Origin: an uncultured Bacteroidales bacterium
GTDB taxonomy: Bacteria > Bacteroidota > Bacteroidia > Bacteroidales > WCHB1-69
Length of the DNA stretch: 64,000 nucleotides
Direction: 5' to 3'
Assembly: GCA_934699095.1 (NCBI GenBank)
Contig: CAKUVI010000006.1
Span: forward strand, 118,647-182,646
The notes below the pieces were generated by a model. That model had not been told where the DNA came from and made no database searches. It saw only the letters and a program-made list of their open reading frames with translations. The first letter of the stretch is position 1; each line of letters begins with the position of its first letter. Positions 1 through 8,272 of the stretch are shown here, piece by piece. The position numbers and the translations under genes are program-made.

Positions 1-60
1 TCGGCATATTTCTGATAGAAACGTACGTTTTCCCAAAACAGTATTGGTGATGCTTGATGA

Positions 61-79
61 CAACCGCGGGACGCGTTTG
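61..79. repeat. REP-like palindrome, copy 1
   Basis: CAACCGCG and CGCGTTTG flank a GGA loop, giving an 8-bp stem with one G-T wobble. A near-identical palindrome with the same GGA centre lies at 18768-18786, about 18.7 kb away. Both are intergenic. Confidence 0.45.
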
Positions 80-147
80 CCTACATTTACATCGATTAAA
101 CTTTTTTTACAAAAAAATGTCAAAGCGTGTTGTATGAATAAAAAATG

Positions 148-155
148 TATATTTG
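148..155 (+). promoter_or_regulatory. Bacteroidetes -7 promoter element (TATATTTG)
   Basis: This matches the TAnnTTTG -7 consensus of Bacteroidetes primary sigma promoters. Predicted transcription would start near 162 and read into the adhesin gene with a leader of about 135 nt. Confidence 0.5.
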
Positions 156-295
156 CAGGTTAACTAATATTTGTTAAAAGGCTACTAACTACAAGGATCT
201 CAGAACTTAACGACGCTGACTTTACTGTATTTTCTTCCAAAATCGACACATTAACGTAACACAATAACAATTTTTATTAACAAAAACCAAAAAAG

Positions 296-3200
296 ATGAA
301 GAAAATTTTTACATTTTTCGTTGCGCTCGTAGCCTTCGCAGTAAGTGCTCGCGCTCAGGCAACCATCATCTTGGAAGCACACAATGTGTGGAATGATGGA
401 ACAGGTTACCAACTTCTCCTCGATGCAGACCATAGCACCTATGGTACTACAATCCCTGAAACAGGTCCGCTTACCACTTCAGGTGACGCTGATGCTTCAG
501 TTTACGCTCAATTCGAATACAAGGTTCCGACAAACGCCGACGGTTCACTTACAACACAAAACATGGTCATGGACGGAACTGCAACAATCGAAATTCCGGC
601 AGGTACCTACGACTATGTAGTGGTTAACCCGACTCCCGACGACAGAGTTTGGATTGCATCAGGCACAGAAAGCCGCGGTGACGACTACACATTCGAGAAC
701 GGTAAGATTTACCACTTCTCAGTTACTCTTAATGGAAACAACGACTTGGTGACACTCACTGTTACAACTATCCCCACAGAGCCCACAATCATCGCTTCAC
801 CTGAGGCTCTTGCTTTTGGCAACGTTATTTTAGGGAACAATGCAACACAGTCTATTTCAGTTTCATCCTACCAAATCACTTCAGGTATCACAGCTACAGT
901 TGAGGCTCCTTTCAGCGTTTCTACAGATGGAACAACATTTGCCACAACAGCTACATTGTCTTCTGAAGGCGGCACACTCTACGTTCGCTACACTCCTGAA
1001 ACAGTTGGCAGCGACAACGGTACTCTCACTCTCGCAGCCGGCGATGTTACTACTACTGTTGCCCTCACAGGTGCAGCACTTGACTGCGGTAACAACCCGA
1101 TCCCTTACATCTTTAACTTCGACAACGATGCAATGGCATCATGCTGGGAGTCAATCGATGCTAACGGAGACGGTAAGCTCTTCCAAATCGTAACCGGTTC
1201 AGCTTATGCATATTACAATTACAGCTCAACAGAAGCTGCTAACGACTATCTCGTTTCTCCTGTTTTCGCACTCGACGGCAACCAACTTCTCTCTTTCGAC
1301 TATCGCGCAGCAAGCACAAGCTATCCTGAAAGATTCGAAGTTCTCGCATGGGGTGCAGACACCATAGCACTCACTAGCCCTATCGATGTAACCACCTCCA
1401 CTGCCACAACCCAGTACATCGACCTCTCAGAATTGAACGGAAACTACAAAATCGTTTTCCACTGCATCTCTGACGCAAACATGTACAATTTCTACATCTC
1501 AAACTTCAAGATTGACATCAACGGCACATCAATGACCGTAAATCCTGAAGCTATTGACTTCGCCATTGTTCCTATGAACACCACTTCTGATGCTCAGACT
1601 GTTGAAATGACATGCATCAACGTAACTGATCCTGTTACATTGACAACAACAGCTCCTTTCGAAGTATCATTGGACGGCGCTTCTTACGCTGCAACTGCAA
1701 CTATCCCTGCAAGCACAGAATCTGTTGTTAACCATACAGTTTATGTAAGATTTGCTCCTACAGCTGTTGGCGATTTCTCAGAAAATCTCACAATCGCAGC
1801 CGGCGAAATCACAAATACTGTTGCTTTGACTGGTTCTTCAGTTGACTGCTCAGCAGGTATCGACGCTCTTCCATTCACAGAAGATTTCGACTCAGGCGTT
1901 GTTCCTCCTACATGCTGGACAGTAAATGACCCTGCAAGCTTCTTCTTCGCTCAAAGCCAGGACGGTTCACTCAAAGTTCTCGGTATGCAAGCTGCTGACG
2001 TTCTCATCACTCCTGAAATCAAAGTGAACTCAGCAATGACAATCAGCTTCGACTACCTCAACGACTTCGGCACAGCGGCTACAGCTCCTACCTATTTCCG
2101 TATCGGTTATTCCACAACAGACAACAATATTGAAAATTTCACATGGCAAGGCGAGCAACTCTGCTCAGTTGACGCATTCACTTCAATCACCTCAGTTCTC
2201 CCTGAAGGCACAAAGTACGCTGCTATCCAATTGACACAACTTGGTTCCGGTCTCTATTATGGAATTTTTGAGATGGCCGATGCAATGTATGTTGACAACT
2301 TCACATTGACAGGTCTTGAAGAACCCACAATGTTAGTTTCTGACGAAGCTGTTAACTTCGGCCAAATCGTGTTCGGCAACCCATCAGCTCCTAAGACAGT
2401 TTCTGTAACTGGTGCTTTGTTGACAGACGAAATCGCAGTTGCAGCTCCTGCTAACTTCGAAGTTTCTTCAAACGGTACTTCTTACGGATCAAGCCTCACA
2501 CTTCCTGTAGAAGGTGGTACAATCTATGTTCGCTATAATCCTGCAGCTGTAGGTTCACACAACGGCAACATGACAATCACTTCTGGCACAACAACAAAGA
2601 ATATCGCTTTGAATGGTTCTGCAATTGACTGCTCAGCTATTAATGAGCTTCCTTATGAAGAGAACTTTGAAGGCGGTTTCGGATGCTGGGCTGTTAACCA
2701 AGTTAACCCAACAGCTACATGGACAATTTCTGCTGGTGAAGACGGCAATTGGGCTTTCATAAATTATGATGTTGAAGATCAGAACGAAGACCTCATTTCA
2801 CCTTCATTCAACTTCAAACAGGAATACCGCCACATCTATTTGAAATTCGATTTCAACACCAGCTACTACTATCTCCACGATGGTGATGGCACAGGTGAAC
2901 AACACAACCTCCTCATTTACGTAAGCACAGACGGTGGCCAAACCTATTCAGCTACTCCTGTTTACAATATGAGAGAGAACGAACCTGAGTTCGCAAACTT
3001 CACAACCACAAACACAACTGTTGATCTCTCCGCTTTCAAGGGCAATTCAAATGTTAAGATCAAATTCAACTACTTTGCATCATACGGTGCTACTTTGGCT
3101 ATCGACAACATCAATCTCAGCTACACAACTGGCATTGAAGAGAACGAGGCATCATCTCGCGTATATCCTAACCCAGCATCTTCAGTTGTAAATGTTGAAG

Positions 3201-3379
3201 CTACTTCTTCAATCGACCGCATCGAAATCTTCAATGTTAACGGTCAGAAGATCAACGACATCCAAGTTGGTGACAACAACACTACAATCAACACTGCAAA
3301 CCTCTCAAATGGTCTTTACATGATGAAGATCTACACAGAGAACGGTGTTTCTAACCAGAAATTTACAGTTGTAAAATAA
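296..3379 (+). CDS. Secreted gingipain-type adhesin with T9SS type-A sorting domain
   Basis: A 1027-residue surface adhesin, probably exported by Sec and then the type IX secretion system. Residues 1-20 are a signal peptide ending in ARA. Residues 22-155 resemble DUF2436, the module found in the adhesin regions of Porphyromonas gingipains and HagA (note the LEAHNVWNDGTGYQ and LLLDADHSTYG stretches). Then come three alternating pairs of an ASH-like beta domain (about 157-258, 407-510, 677-778) and a choice-of-anchor J/cleaved-adhesin domain (about 260-405, 512-675, 780-945), each of the latter opening with a variant of LPYxENF. The last 70 residues (VYPNPASS ... KFTVVK) are a type-A sorting domain. 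No cysteine protease domain is present, so binding rather than proteolysis is inferred. It stands alone, with its own promoter and terminator. Confidence 0.85.
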   Translation: MKKIFTFFVALVAFAVSARAQATIILEAHNVWNDGTGYQLLLDADHSTYGTTIPETGPLTTSGDADASVYAQFEYKVPTNADGSLTTQNMVMDGTATIEIPAGTYDYVVVNPTPDDRVWIASGTESRGDDYTFENGKIYHFSVTLNGNNDLVTLTVTTIPTEPTIIASPEALAFGNVILGNNATQSISVSSYQITSGITATVEAPFSVSTDGTTFATTATLSSEGGTLYVRYTPETVGSDNGTLTLAAGDVTTTVALTGAALDCGNNPIPYIFNFDNDAMASCWESIDANGDGKLFQIVTGSAYAYYNYSSTEAANDYLVSPVFALDGNQLLSFDYRAASTSYPERFEVLAWGADTIALTSPIDVTTSTATTQYIDLSELNGNYKIVFHCISDANMYNFYISNFKIDINGTSMTVNPEAIDFAIVPMNTTSDAQTVEMTCINVTDPVTLTTTAPFEVSLDGASYAATATIPASTESVVNHTVYVRFAPTAVGDFSENLTIAAGEITNTVALTGSSVDCSAGIDALPFTEDFDSGVVPPTCWTVNDPASFFFAQSQDGSLKVLGMQAADVLITPEIKVNSAMTISFDYLNDFGTAATAPTYFRIGYSTTDNNIENFTWQGEQLCSVDAFTSITSVLPEGTKYAAIQLTQLGSGLYYGIFEMADAMYVDNFTLTGLEEPTMLVSDEAVNFGQIVFGNPSAPKTVSVTGALLTDEIAVAAPANFEVSSNGTSYGSSLTLPVEGGTIYVRYNPAAVGSHNGNMTITSGTTTKNIALNGSAIDCSAINELPYEENFEGGFGCWAVNQVNPTATWTISAGEDGNWAFINYDVEDQNEDLISPSFNFKQEYRHIYLKFDFNTSYYYLHDGDGTGEQHNLLIYVSTDGGQTYSATPVYNMRENEPEFANFTTTNTTVDLSAFKGNSNVKIKFNYFASYGATLAIDNINLSYTTGIEENEASSRVYPNPASSVVNVEATSSIDRIEIFNVNGQKINDIQVGDNNTTINTANLSNGLYMMKIYTENGVSNQKFTVVK

Positions 3380-3401
3380 TCTTTTACAGCTAAAATATCA
3401 A

Positions 3402-3430
3402 AGCGGTCGCCAAAAGCGGCCGCTTTTTTT
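3402..3430 (+). terminator. Rho-independent terminator after the adhesin gene
   Basis: AGCGGTCGC (3402-3410) pairs with GCGGCCGCT (3416-3424), with one G-T pair, followed by a T run to 3430. It lies about 20 nt after the stop codon. Confidence 0.85.
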
Positions 3431-3519
3431 ATGAATTATAACTGATTAAAGTATTTTACAGAAAAAGTGTTATATCAGACGGCAAGAAACAAAGAAGAAT
3501 TCGCATAAAAATAATATTG

Positions 3520-3527
3520 TATTTTTG
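3520..3527 (+). promoter_or_regulatory. -7 promoter element (TATTTTTG) for the sialidase gene
   Basis: It matches TAnnTTTG and lies 25 nt before the ATG at 3553. It overlaps an upstream in-frame TTG at 3517, which argues that translation begins at 3553 and not further upstream. Confidence 0.6.
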
Positions 3528-3552
3528 CAATAAAAAAGTTAAGTCGTCAATT

Positions 3553-4737
3553 ATGAGGATTATGAAAGAAAATTGGTGTGAACTATCTGTAATGGTCATA
3601 TTTCTGTGTGTCGTCTTTATCTCAACACAAAATCTTGCGTATGCTCAAGCGTATGGTGATACTACTTTGGCTGACACAGTGATAAGGCGCACTGTTGTTT
3701 TCCGTCCAGGTGATTATAACTCAAGGAATTATCGCATACCGGCTGTTATCACAGCAAGCGATGGCACCATAGTGACGGCGACAGACAAGCGCAAATACAA
3801 CGACAGGGATCTGCCTGAAGACATTGATATTCTGATTAAAAGGAGCTCGGATGGTGGTTGCACATGGAGCGAGCCGCAGACCATAGCCGAAGGGACTGGC
3901 ATTGGGCGAGGTTTCGGTGATTGTGCCCTTGCACGAACCAACGATAATGGCGGTTTGATTGCAGTTTTTGTGGGCGGTGCTGGTTTTTGGCAGTCGCGCC
4001 CTGACAATCCGTTGCGTACATACCTCTGCACTAGCCCTGACAACGGGCGCACATGGAGTGCGCCGAGGGACATCACGCATTTTGTACTTGGCCGTGACTG
4101 TGTGGTTGCCGAGCATCGTGGGTGGTGGTCTTCGTTTTTCGCTTCCGGTTCAGGCTTGCTGACAAGGTCTGGACGTATCATGTTTGTGGCTGCCGTTCGC
4201 GAGGATTCGCTCTGGAAAGCCTGCAACTATGTGTTTTACTCAGACGACAACGGAGACACATGGCAGTGTTCAGGGAAAGCATCACCGAGAGGTGACGAGG
4301 CCAAGTTGGTGGAGCTCTCTGACGGGCGCATATTGATGAGCATCCGTTCTGATGGGCACCGGCTTTTCAACATCTCCGAAGATGGAGGATTGACATGGCG
4401 TGACAACACTTCCGTATGGCCGGAATTGGAGGCTCCGGCGTGCAACGGTGACATTATCCAGTGCATTGCCCCCGACGGACGCGAGATACTGCTGCATTCG
4501 CTTCCTTACGGCAAAGAACGCAAAAATGTGACTGTCTTCGCAAGTTTTGACGGAGGCAGGACATGGCCAGTGCACCGCACCATAGTCCCTTACTCATCAG
4601 CCTATTCGTCGCTGTGCCAGCTCCCTGACGGTTCCATCGGCCTTTATGTGGAAGAAGATGAAAATAACGGCGTTGATTACTCAATGGTGTTTTACAATTT
4701 CAGCATTGAATATCTGCTTGGAAATCACGAAAAATGA
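3553..4737 (+). CDS. Exo-alpha-sialidase (neuraminidase), secreted
   Basis: A GH33-type sialidase releasing terminal sialic acid from host glycans, 394 residues from the chosen start. The N-terminus (MRIMKENW... to LAYAQA) is a signal peptide. The FRIP-equivalent motif YRIP follows about residue 50, and five Asp-box repeats are visible: SSDGGCTW, SPDNGRTW, SDDNGDTW, SEDGGLTW and SFDGGRTW. These are characteristic of the six-bladed sialidase propeller. No sorting domain or lipobox is seen, so periplasmic or free secreted location is inferred. It converges with galM, 32 bp apart. An ATG at 3562 is an alternative start. Confidence 0.88.
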   Translation: MRIMKENWCELSVMVIFLCVVFISTQNLAYAQAYGDTTLADTVIRRTVVFRPGDYNSRNYRIPAVITASDGTIVTATDKRKYNDRDLPEDIDILIKRSSDGGCTWSEPQTIAEGTGIGRGFGDCALARTNDNGGLIAVFVGGAGFWQSRPDNPLRTYLCTSPDNGRTWSAPRDITHFVLGRDCVVAEHRGWWSSFFASGSGLLTRSGRIMFVAAVREDSLWKACNYVFYSDDNGDTWQCSGKASPRGDEAKLVELSDGRILMSIRSDGHRLFNISEDGGLTWRDNTSVWPELEAPACNGDIIQCIAPDGREILLHSLPYGKERKNVTVFASFDGGRTWPVHRTIVPYSSAYSSLCQLPDGSIGLYVEEDENNGVDYSMVFYNFSIEYLLGNHEK

Positions 4738-4769
4738 GAAAATCTCTACTTTTTAAGCATGAGGTGTCT

Positions 4770-5792
4770 CTAATGTGGCAAAAAGAGAAATTTAGTCTTA
4801 GAACGGTACACTTCCCCTGGCAGAAGCAGAGCATTCGATTCGGGCCAGTTTTGGTTAGGTGAGTCAGGGAACTTCTGAGTTTCGAGGCAGACGGCAGCGC
4901 GTTTGTTATAGATGGTTCCGTATTTGCCTGACACTGTGCCATCCAGGAAGTTTCCGGTGTACACCTGGATTCCGGGTTCGGTGGTGTAAACCTCCATGGC
5001 AATGCCTGTCACAGGGCTTTCCAAACGGGCGCACGGGTGTGAATCGTCGCCCTTAGAGTTCAGCACCCAGTTGTGGTCGTAGCCGCGGCCGATGTGCAGT
5101 TGTTTGAAATCGGCGGCAATGTCGCGGCCAATCGCCTTGGCCTGCCGGAAATCCATGGGGGTGTTTTCCACGGTTGCCAGCTCGCCTGTTGGGATAAAAG
5201 TATCCCCAATCGGGGTGTAATTGTCGGCGTCTATCGTCAGCAGATGGTTGAGGATGTCTGTGGAAGGGTCTCCATTCAGGTTGAAGTAGCTGTGGTTGGT
5301 CATGTTGATGACCGTTTGCTTGTCTGTTACCGCTTCGTACTCAATCTTTAGTGCATTGTTATCCGTCAAGGTATAGGTGACGCGGGCGAATACTTTGCCT
5401 GGAAATCCGCTGTCGCCGTCCTCGCTGACCAAGCTTAGCACGAGATGGTTGTCGCTCACCTCTTCGACGTCGAAGATGCGGTATTGCCAGCCGTCGGGAC
5501 CGCCGTGAAGGCAGTTCTTGCCGTCGTTTTGCGGCAGGTGGTACGTTTTTCCGTTGATGGTTATTTGTCCGTTGTTCAGCCGGTTGGCATATCGGCCTAT
5601 GACCGCTCCGAAATCGGAGAGGTGATTCTCTGGAAGATACTCTTCTGGCTGTCCGAATCCGAGCACTACATCGTGCAGTTGACCGTTTTTGTCAGGCACA
5701 AACAACGACATGACGCGACCGCCGAGGTTTGTGATGTCTGCTCGGAGGCCGTGAGAGTTTTTCAGGGTGAAGAAATGGATTATATGACTCAT
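4770..5792 (-). CDS. galM: Aldose 1-epimerase (galactose mutarotase)
   Basis: Interconverts alpha and beta anomers of galactose and glucose in the cytoplasm or periplasm; no signal peptide is seen. The 340-residue length fits the family. Recognised motifs are RYANRLNNG near residue 67, the catalytic-histidine motif NHSYFNL, GYDHNW, and the catalytic-glutamate motif CLETQKFPDSPN near the C-terminus. Its ATG overlaps the stop of the preceding DUF2520 gene by one base (TAATG), so the two are translationally coupled and form the distal end of the long minus-strand gene run. Confidence 0.92.
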   Translation of the reverse strand: MSHIIHFFTLKNSHGLRADITNLGGRVMSLFVPDKNGQLHDVVLGFGQPEEYLPENHLSDFGAVIGRYANRLNNGQITINGKTYHLPQNDGKNCLHGGPDGWQYRIFDVEEVSDNHLVLSLVSEDGDSGFPGKVFARVTYTLTDNNALKIEYEAVTDKQTVINMTNHSYFNLNGDPSTDILNHLLTIDADNYTPIGDTFIPTGELATVENTPMDFRQAKAIGRDIAADFKQLHIGRGYDHNWVLNSKGDDSHPCARLESPVTGIAMEVYTTEPGIQVYTGNFLDGTVSGKYGTIYNKRAAVCLETQKFPDSPNQNWPESNALLLPGEVYRSKTKFLFLPH

Positions 5793-6574
5793 TATTGTGC
5801 GTTCCTGTTCTCAATTCTGAATTCGCCAATTAATTCAGACATGAGTTTGTATATGATCTTCAGTCTGTTATCATCAAGTGATTGCATTTGTGCTTCCATC
5901 ACATTGTGGTCGCCGCGCACCGCCGGTCCGGTCTGCGCTTCAGCAGGAGACATTGTCTGCAGCTTGTTTACGGTGTTTTTCAGGAGCGGCAACAGGATGT
6001 CAAATTTCATGTTGTTTTCGGCAAGCAGTTTATGTGCCACAGAGAACATGGCGTTGGAGAAGTTGCAGGCGAACACAGCAGCCACGTGCAATATGGAGCG
6101 TTGCTCTTCCGACACTTCGTGGCAGTTACCAGACAGTGTTCGGGCAAGTTCCCACAGATCGTCTTTAACAGCAGTGGCGTATGCTGACTCAACGCACAGA
6201 GGCACTTCCCAGTCGGTCATGTCCTGCGATTTTGAGAATGTCTGCAGAGGGTATATCACTCCGTATTGTTCTGAGAAGGGTTTCAGGCGCTGACACGAGA
6301 CGGTTCCTGACGTCAGGAAGGCGGCAGGAAGTTTGAAGGGCAGGGATGGCAGGAATTCATCGTATGCATTGTCGCTAAGGGCGAGTATGTACATGTCGGA
6401 ATTCCGGTCAAGATCGGATAAGTTATCGATGGCTTCGGCTTGCGAATAGCGGGCCACGGTTCGGGCGTGGGCAATATTCCTGCTGAAAACCTGTGTTATC
6501 CTGTATTTTTCGGAGAACTGCAGGCGCTGAGCCATCCAAGTGGCCACATTTCCGGAGCCTATGAGCGTGACCAT
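5792..6574 (-). CDS. Rossmann-like and DUF2520 domain oxidoreductase
   Basis: A 260-residue protein starting MVTLIGSGNVA, a glycine-rich NAD(P)-binding turn. The C-terminal half is the helical DUF2520 region, related to ketopantoate and pyrroline-5-carboxylate reductase folds. The true substrate is unknown. It shares one base with the kinase gene upstream and one with galM downstream. In many Bacteroidetes this gene is followed by a KdsC-type phosphatase and a Maf gene; here galM takes that place. Confidence 0.75.
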   Translation of the reverse strand: MVTLIGSGNVATWMAQRLQFSEKYRITQVFSRNIAHARTVARYSQAEAIDNLSDLDRNSDMYILALSDNAYDEFLPSLPFKLPAAFLTSGTVSCQRLKPFSEQYGVIYPLQTFSKSQDMTDWEVPLCVESAYATAVKDDLWELARTLSGNCHEVSEEQRSILHVAAVFACNFSNAMFSVAHKLLAENNMKFDILLPLLKNTVNKLQTMSPAEAQTGPAVRGDHNVMEAQMQSLDDNRLKIIYKLMSELIGEFRIENRNAQ

Positions 6575-8256
6575 CAGTATGAGAATTTGCTTCCGCCTAC
6601 AAACTCGCGGAGTATTGAATTGCCCGGGAGCGCGGACTCTGGAATCGTGTTGAAGAATGAGAGTAAAACCATCAGACGGATTGCGTATGCATACTCTTCA
6701 GCCGTCTGCGGCACTTCAAGAAGGATTTTCATCGCATAAGGTCTCAAGACTCCGATCTCGTATATCAGGGAGGTGTTGATCATGTAGTCGGCATTTTCCT
6801 GGAAGGGGAAGATGTTCTTTTCTTCTCCGCGTCTCACGCTACTCCAGCGGCGCAGAGTGTCGATAGCTGAATAACCACGGTAATTGTAGTCGCGTACCAA
6901 TCGTCTGAGAAGTCTGTTGTCAGCCGTGGATACGGGATTTTCCCTGTCAATGGAGATTGACGTGAGTGCAGATACGAATATTTTGAATTTGATATTGTCG
7001 GCGATTTGTGCGGTGAGTTCGGGGTTAAGACAATGTATGCCCTCGATAACCAAAATCGAGTTTTCCCTCAACTTTAATTTTTTACCATTCCATATTTTGC
7101 TGCCTTTCGCGAAATCGAAAGTTGGAATTTCGACCTCTTCACCTTCAACGAGCTTGTTCAGGGTTCTGTTGAAGAGCGGCAGATCAATGGCATACAGTGA
7201 TTCAAAGTCTTTCTCGCCATTCTCGTCAAGTGGTGTCTCGTCGCGTTCTACAAAGAAGTCGTCAACGGAGATCTGTACAGGATTGTAGCCCAAAACTGCA
7301 AGTTGGACGGAGAGGCGTCGGCATGTGGTTGTCTTTCCAGAGCTCGAAGGGCCGCTTATTAGCACCATCTTGATGTCAGGATTGCTGTGTATCATGTCGG
7401 CGGCAGCGGCTATACGCTTTTCCTGATAGGCCTCTGCGACCAGGATGCTTGACTGCAGCTCGCGCTTTGATGTCATCTGGTTGATGTTGTAAACGTATGG
7501 AACGCCCATGTTCTCCGCCCACTCTTTGTCATACTTGTAAACAGAGAATAATTTAGGCAGTGGACGGGTTTTAGGCATTGTTCGGATGTTCTTCTTGGAC
7601 GGAAGCTTTAAGAGCATCCCAGTCTCGTATTTCTCCAATCCGAAGGTCTTCAGATAACCTGTTGAAGGAACTAAATAGCTGAAGTAGAAGTTGATGCTGT
7701 TGCCTAACTTGTGAATCGGCGAGAATATTCTGTTTGACGACTTGAAAAGCTCCATTTTGTCGGTGAGGTTATGTTCTTGGAATTCTTTCATGGCCTCTTC
7801 TGTGAGCATTTCAAGACGTTCTATCGGGAGGTTCTTCTCAACGGTGGAACGCATGTTCTTGAGCAATTTGTCGATCAGATCGTCGGTGATGGGCTTGTCG
7901 TAGTTCTCGAAAGTGCAGAAGCGGCCGCCTGACAGTGAATGCTTGATGCGCAGACTCACATTCGTGGTCATGACCTCGTCAACGGCATGTGACAGCAGGA
8001 AGAAGAGCGAACGCACGTACATGTCGCGCCCGTAGGTCGTGTAGTAGTCGAAGAACTCAACGATGGCGGGTTTGTGAACCCTGTATGACAGGTCGCGCAC
8101 CTTGTTGTTTACCAAAGCCCCTAAGAAGGGCTCTTCAGAGTTGTTGATTTCCAACACTTCCTTGCATTTGGATAAAATTTCCTGAAGTGTTGTGCCGTAT
8201 GGGATGTCTATCTTGTTGTTTGTGTTTTTACAATAGATGGTGATATTGTCGTTCAT
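6574..8256 (-). CDS. TGS-domain nucleoside (uridine) kinase
   Basis: Phosphorylates a nucleoside, probably uridine or cytidine, by family resemblance. Residues 1-65 look like a TGS/ubiquitin-like fold, followed by a ThrRS-like accessory region. The P-loop GPSSSGKTT is at about residue 302 and is followed by the uridine-kinase-like segments VDDFF, IPTFDFAKGSK and VIEGIHCLNP. The 560-residue length is normal for the Bacteroidetes family. An in-frame TTG 27 nt upstream overlaps the preceding gene; the ATG at 8256 gives the usual N-terminus MNDNITIYC and was chosen. Confidence 0.82.
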   Translation of the reverse strand: MNDNITIYCKNTNNKIDIPYGTTLQEILSKCKEVLEINNSEEPFLGALVNNKVRDLSYRVHKPAIVEFFDYYTTYGRDMYVRSLFFLLSHAVDEVMTTNVSLRIKHSLSGGRFCTFENYDKPITDDLIDKLLKNMRSTVEKNLPIERLEMLTEEAMKEFQEHNLTDKMELFKSSNRIFSPIHKLGNSINFYFSYLVPSTGYLKTFGLEKYETGMLLKLPSKKNIRTMPKTRPLPKLFSVYKYDKEWAENMGVPYVYNINQMTSKRELQSSILVAEAYQEKRIAAAADMIHSNPDIKMVLISGPSSSGKTTTCRRLSVQLAVLGYNPVQISVDDFFVERDETPLDENGEKDFESLYAIDLPLFNRTLNKLVEGEEVEIPTFDFAKGSKIWNGKKLKLRENSILVIEGIHCLNPELTAQIADNIKFKIFVSALTSISIDRENPVSTADNRLLRRLVRDYNYRGYSAIDTLRRWSSVRRGEEKNIFPFQENADYMINTSLIYEIGVLRPYAMKILLEVPQTAEEYAYAIRLMVLLSFFNTIPESALPGNSILREFVGGSKFSY

Positions 8257-8272
8257 AAAATTCAGATTGTTT

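Larger units (their letters stand above)
1..295. other. Intergenic region with promoter for the adhesin gene
   Basis: No credible gene is seen. The stretch holds a small palindrome (61-79), a -7 type promoter element TATATTTG at 148-155, and an AT-rich leader of about 135 nt before the ATG at 296. Confidence 0.6.
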
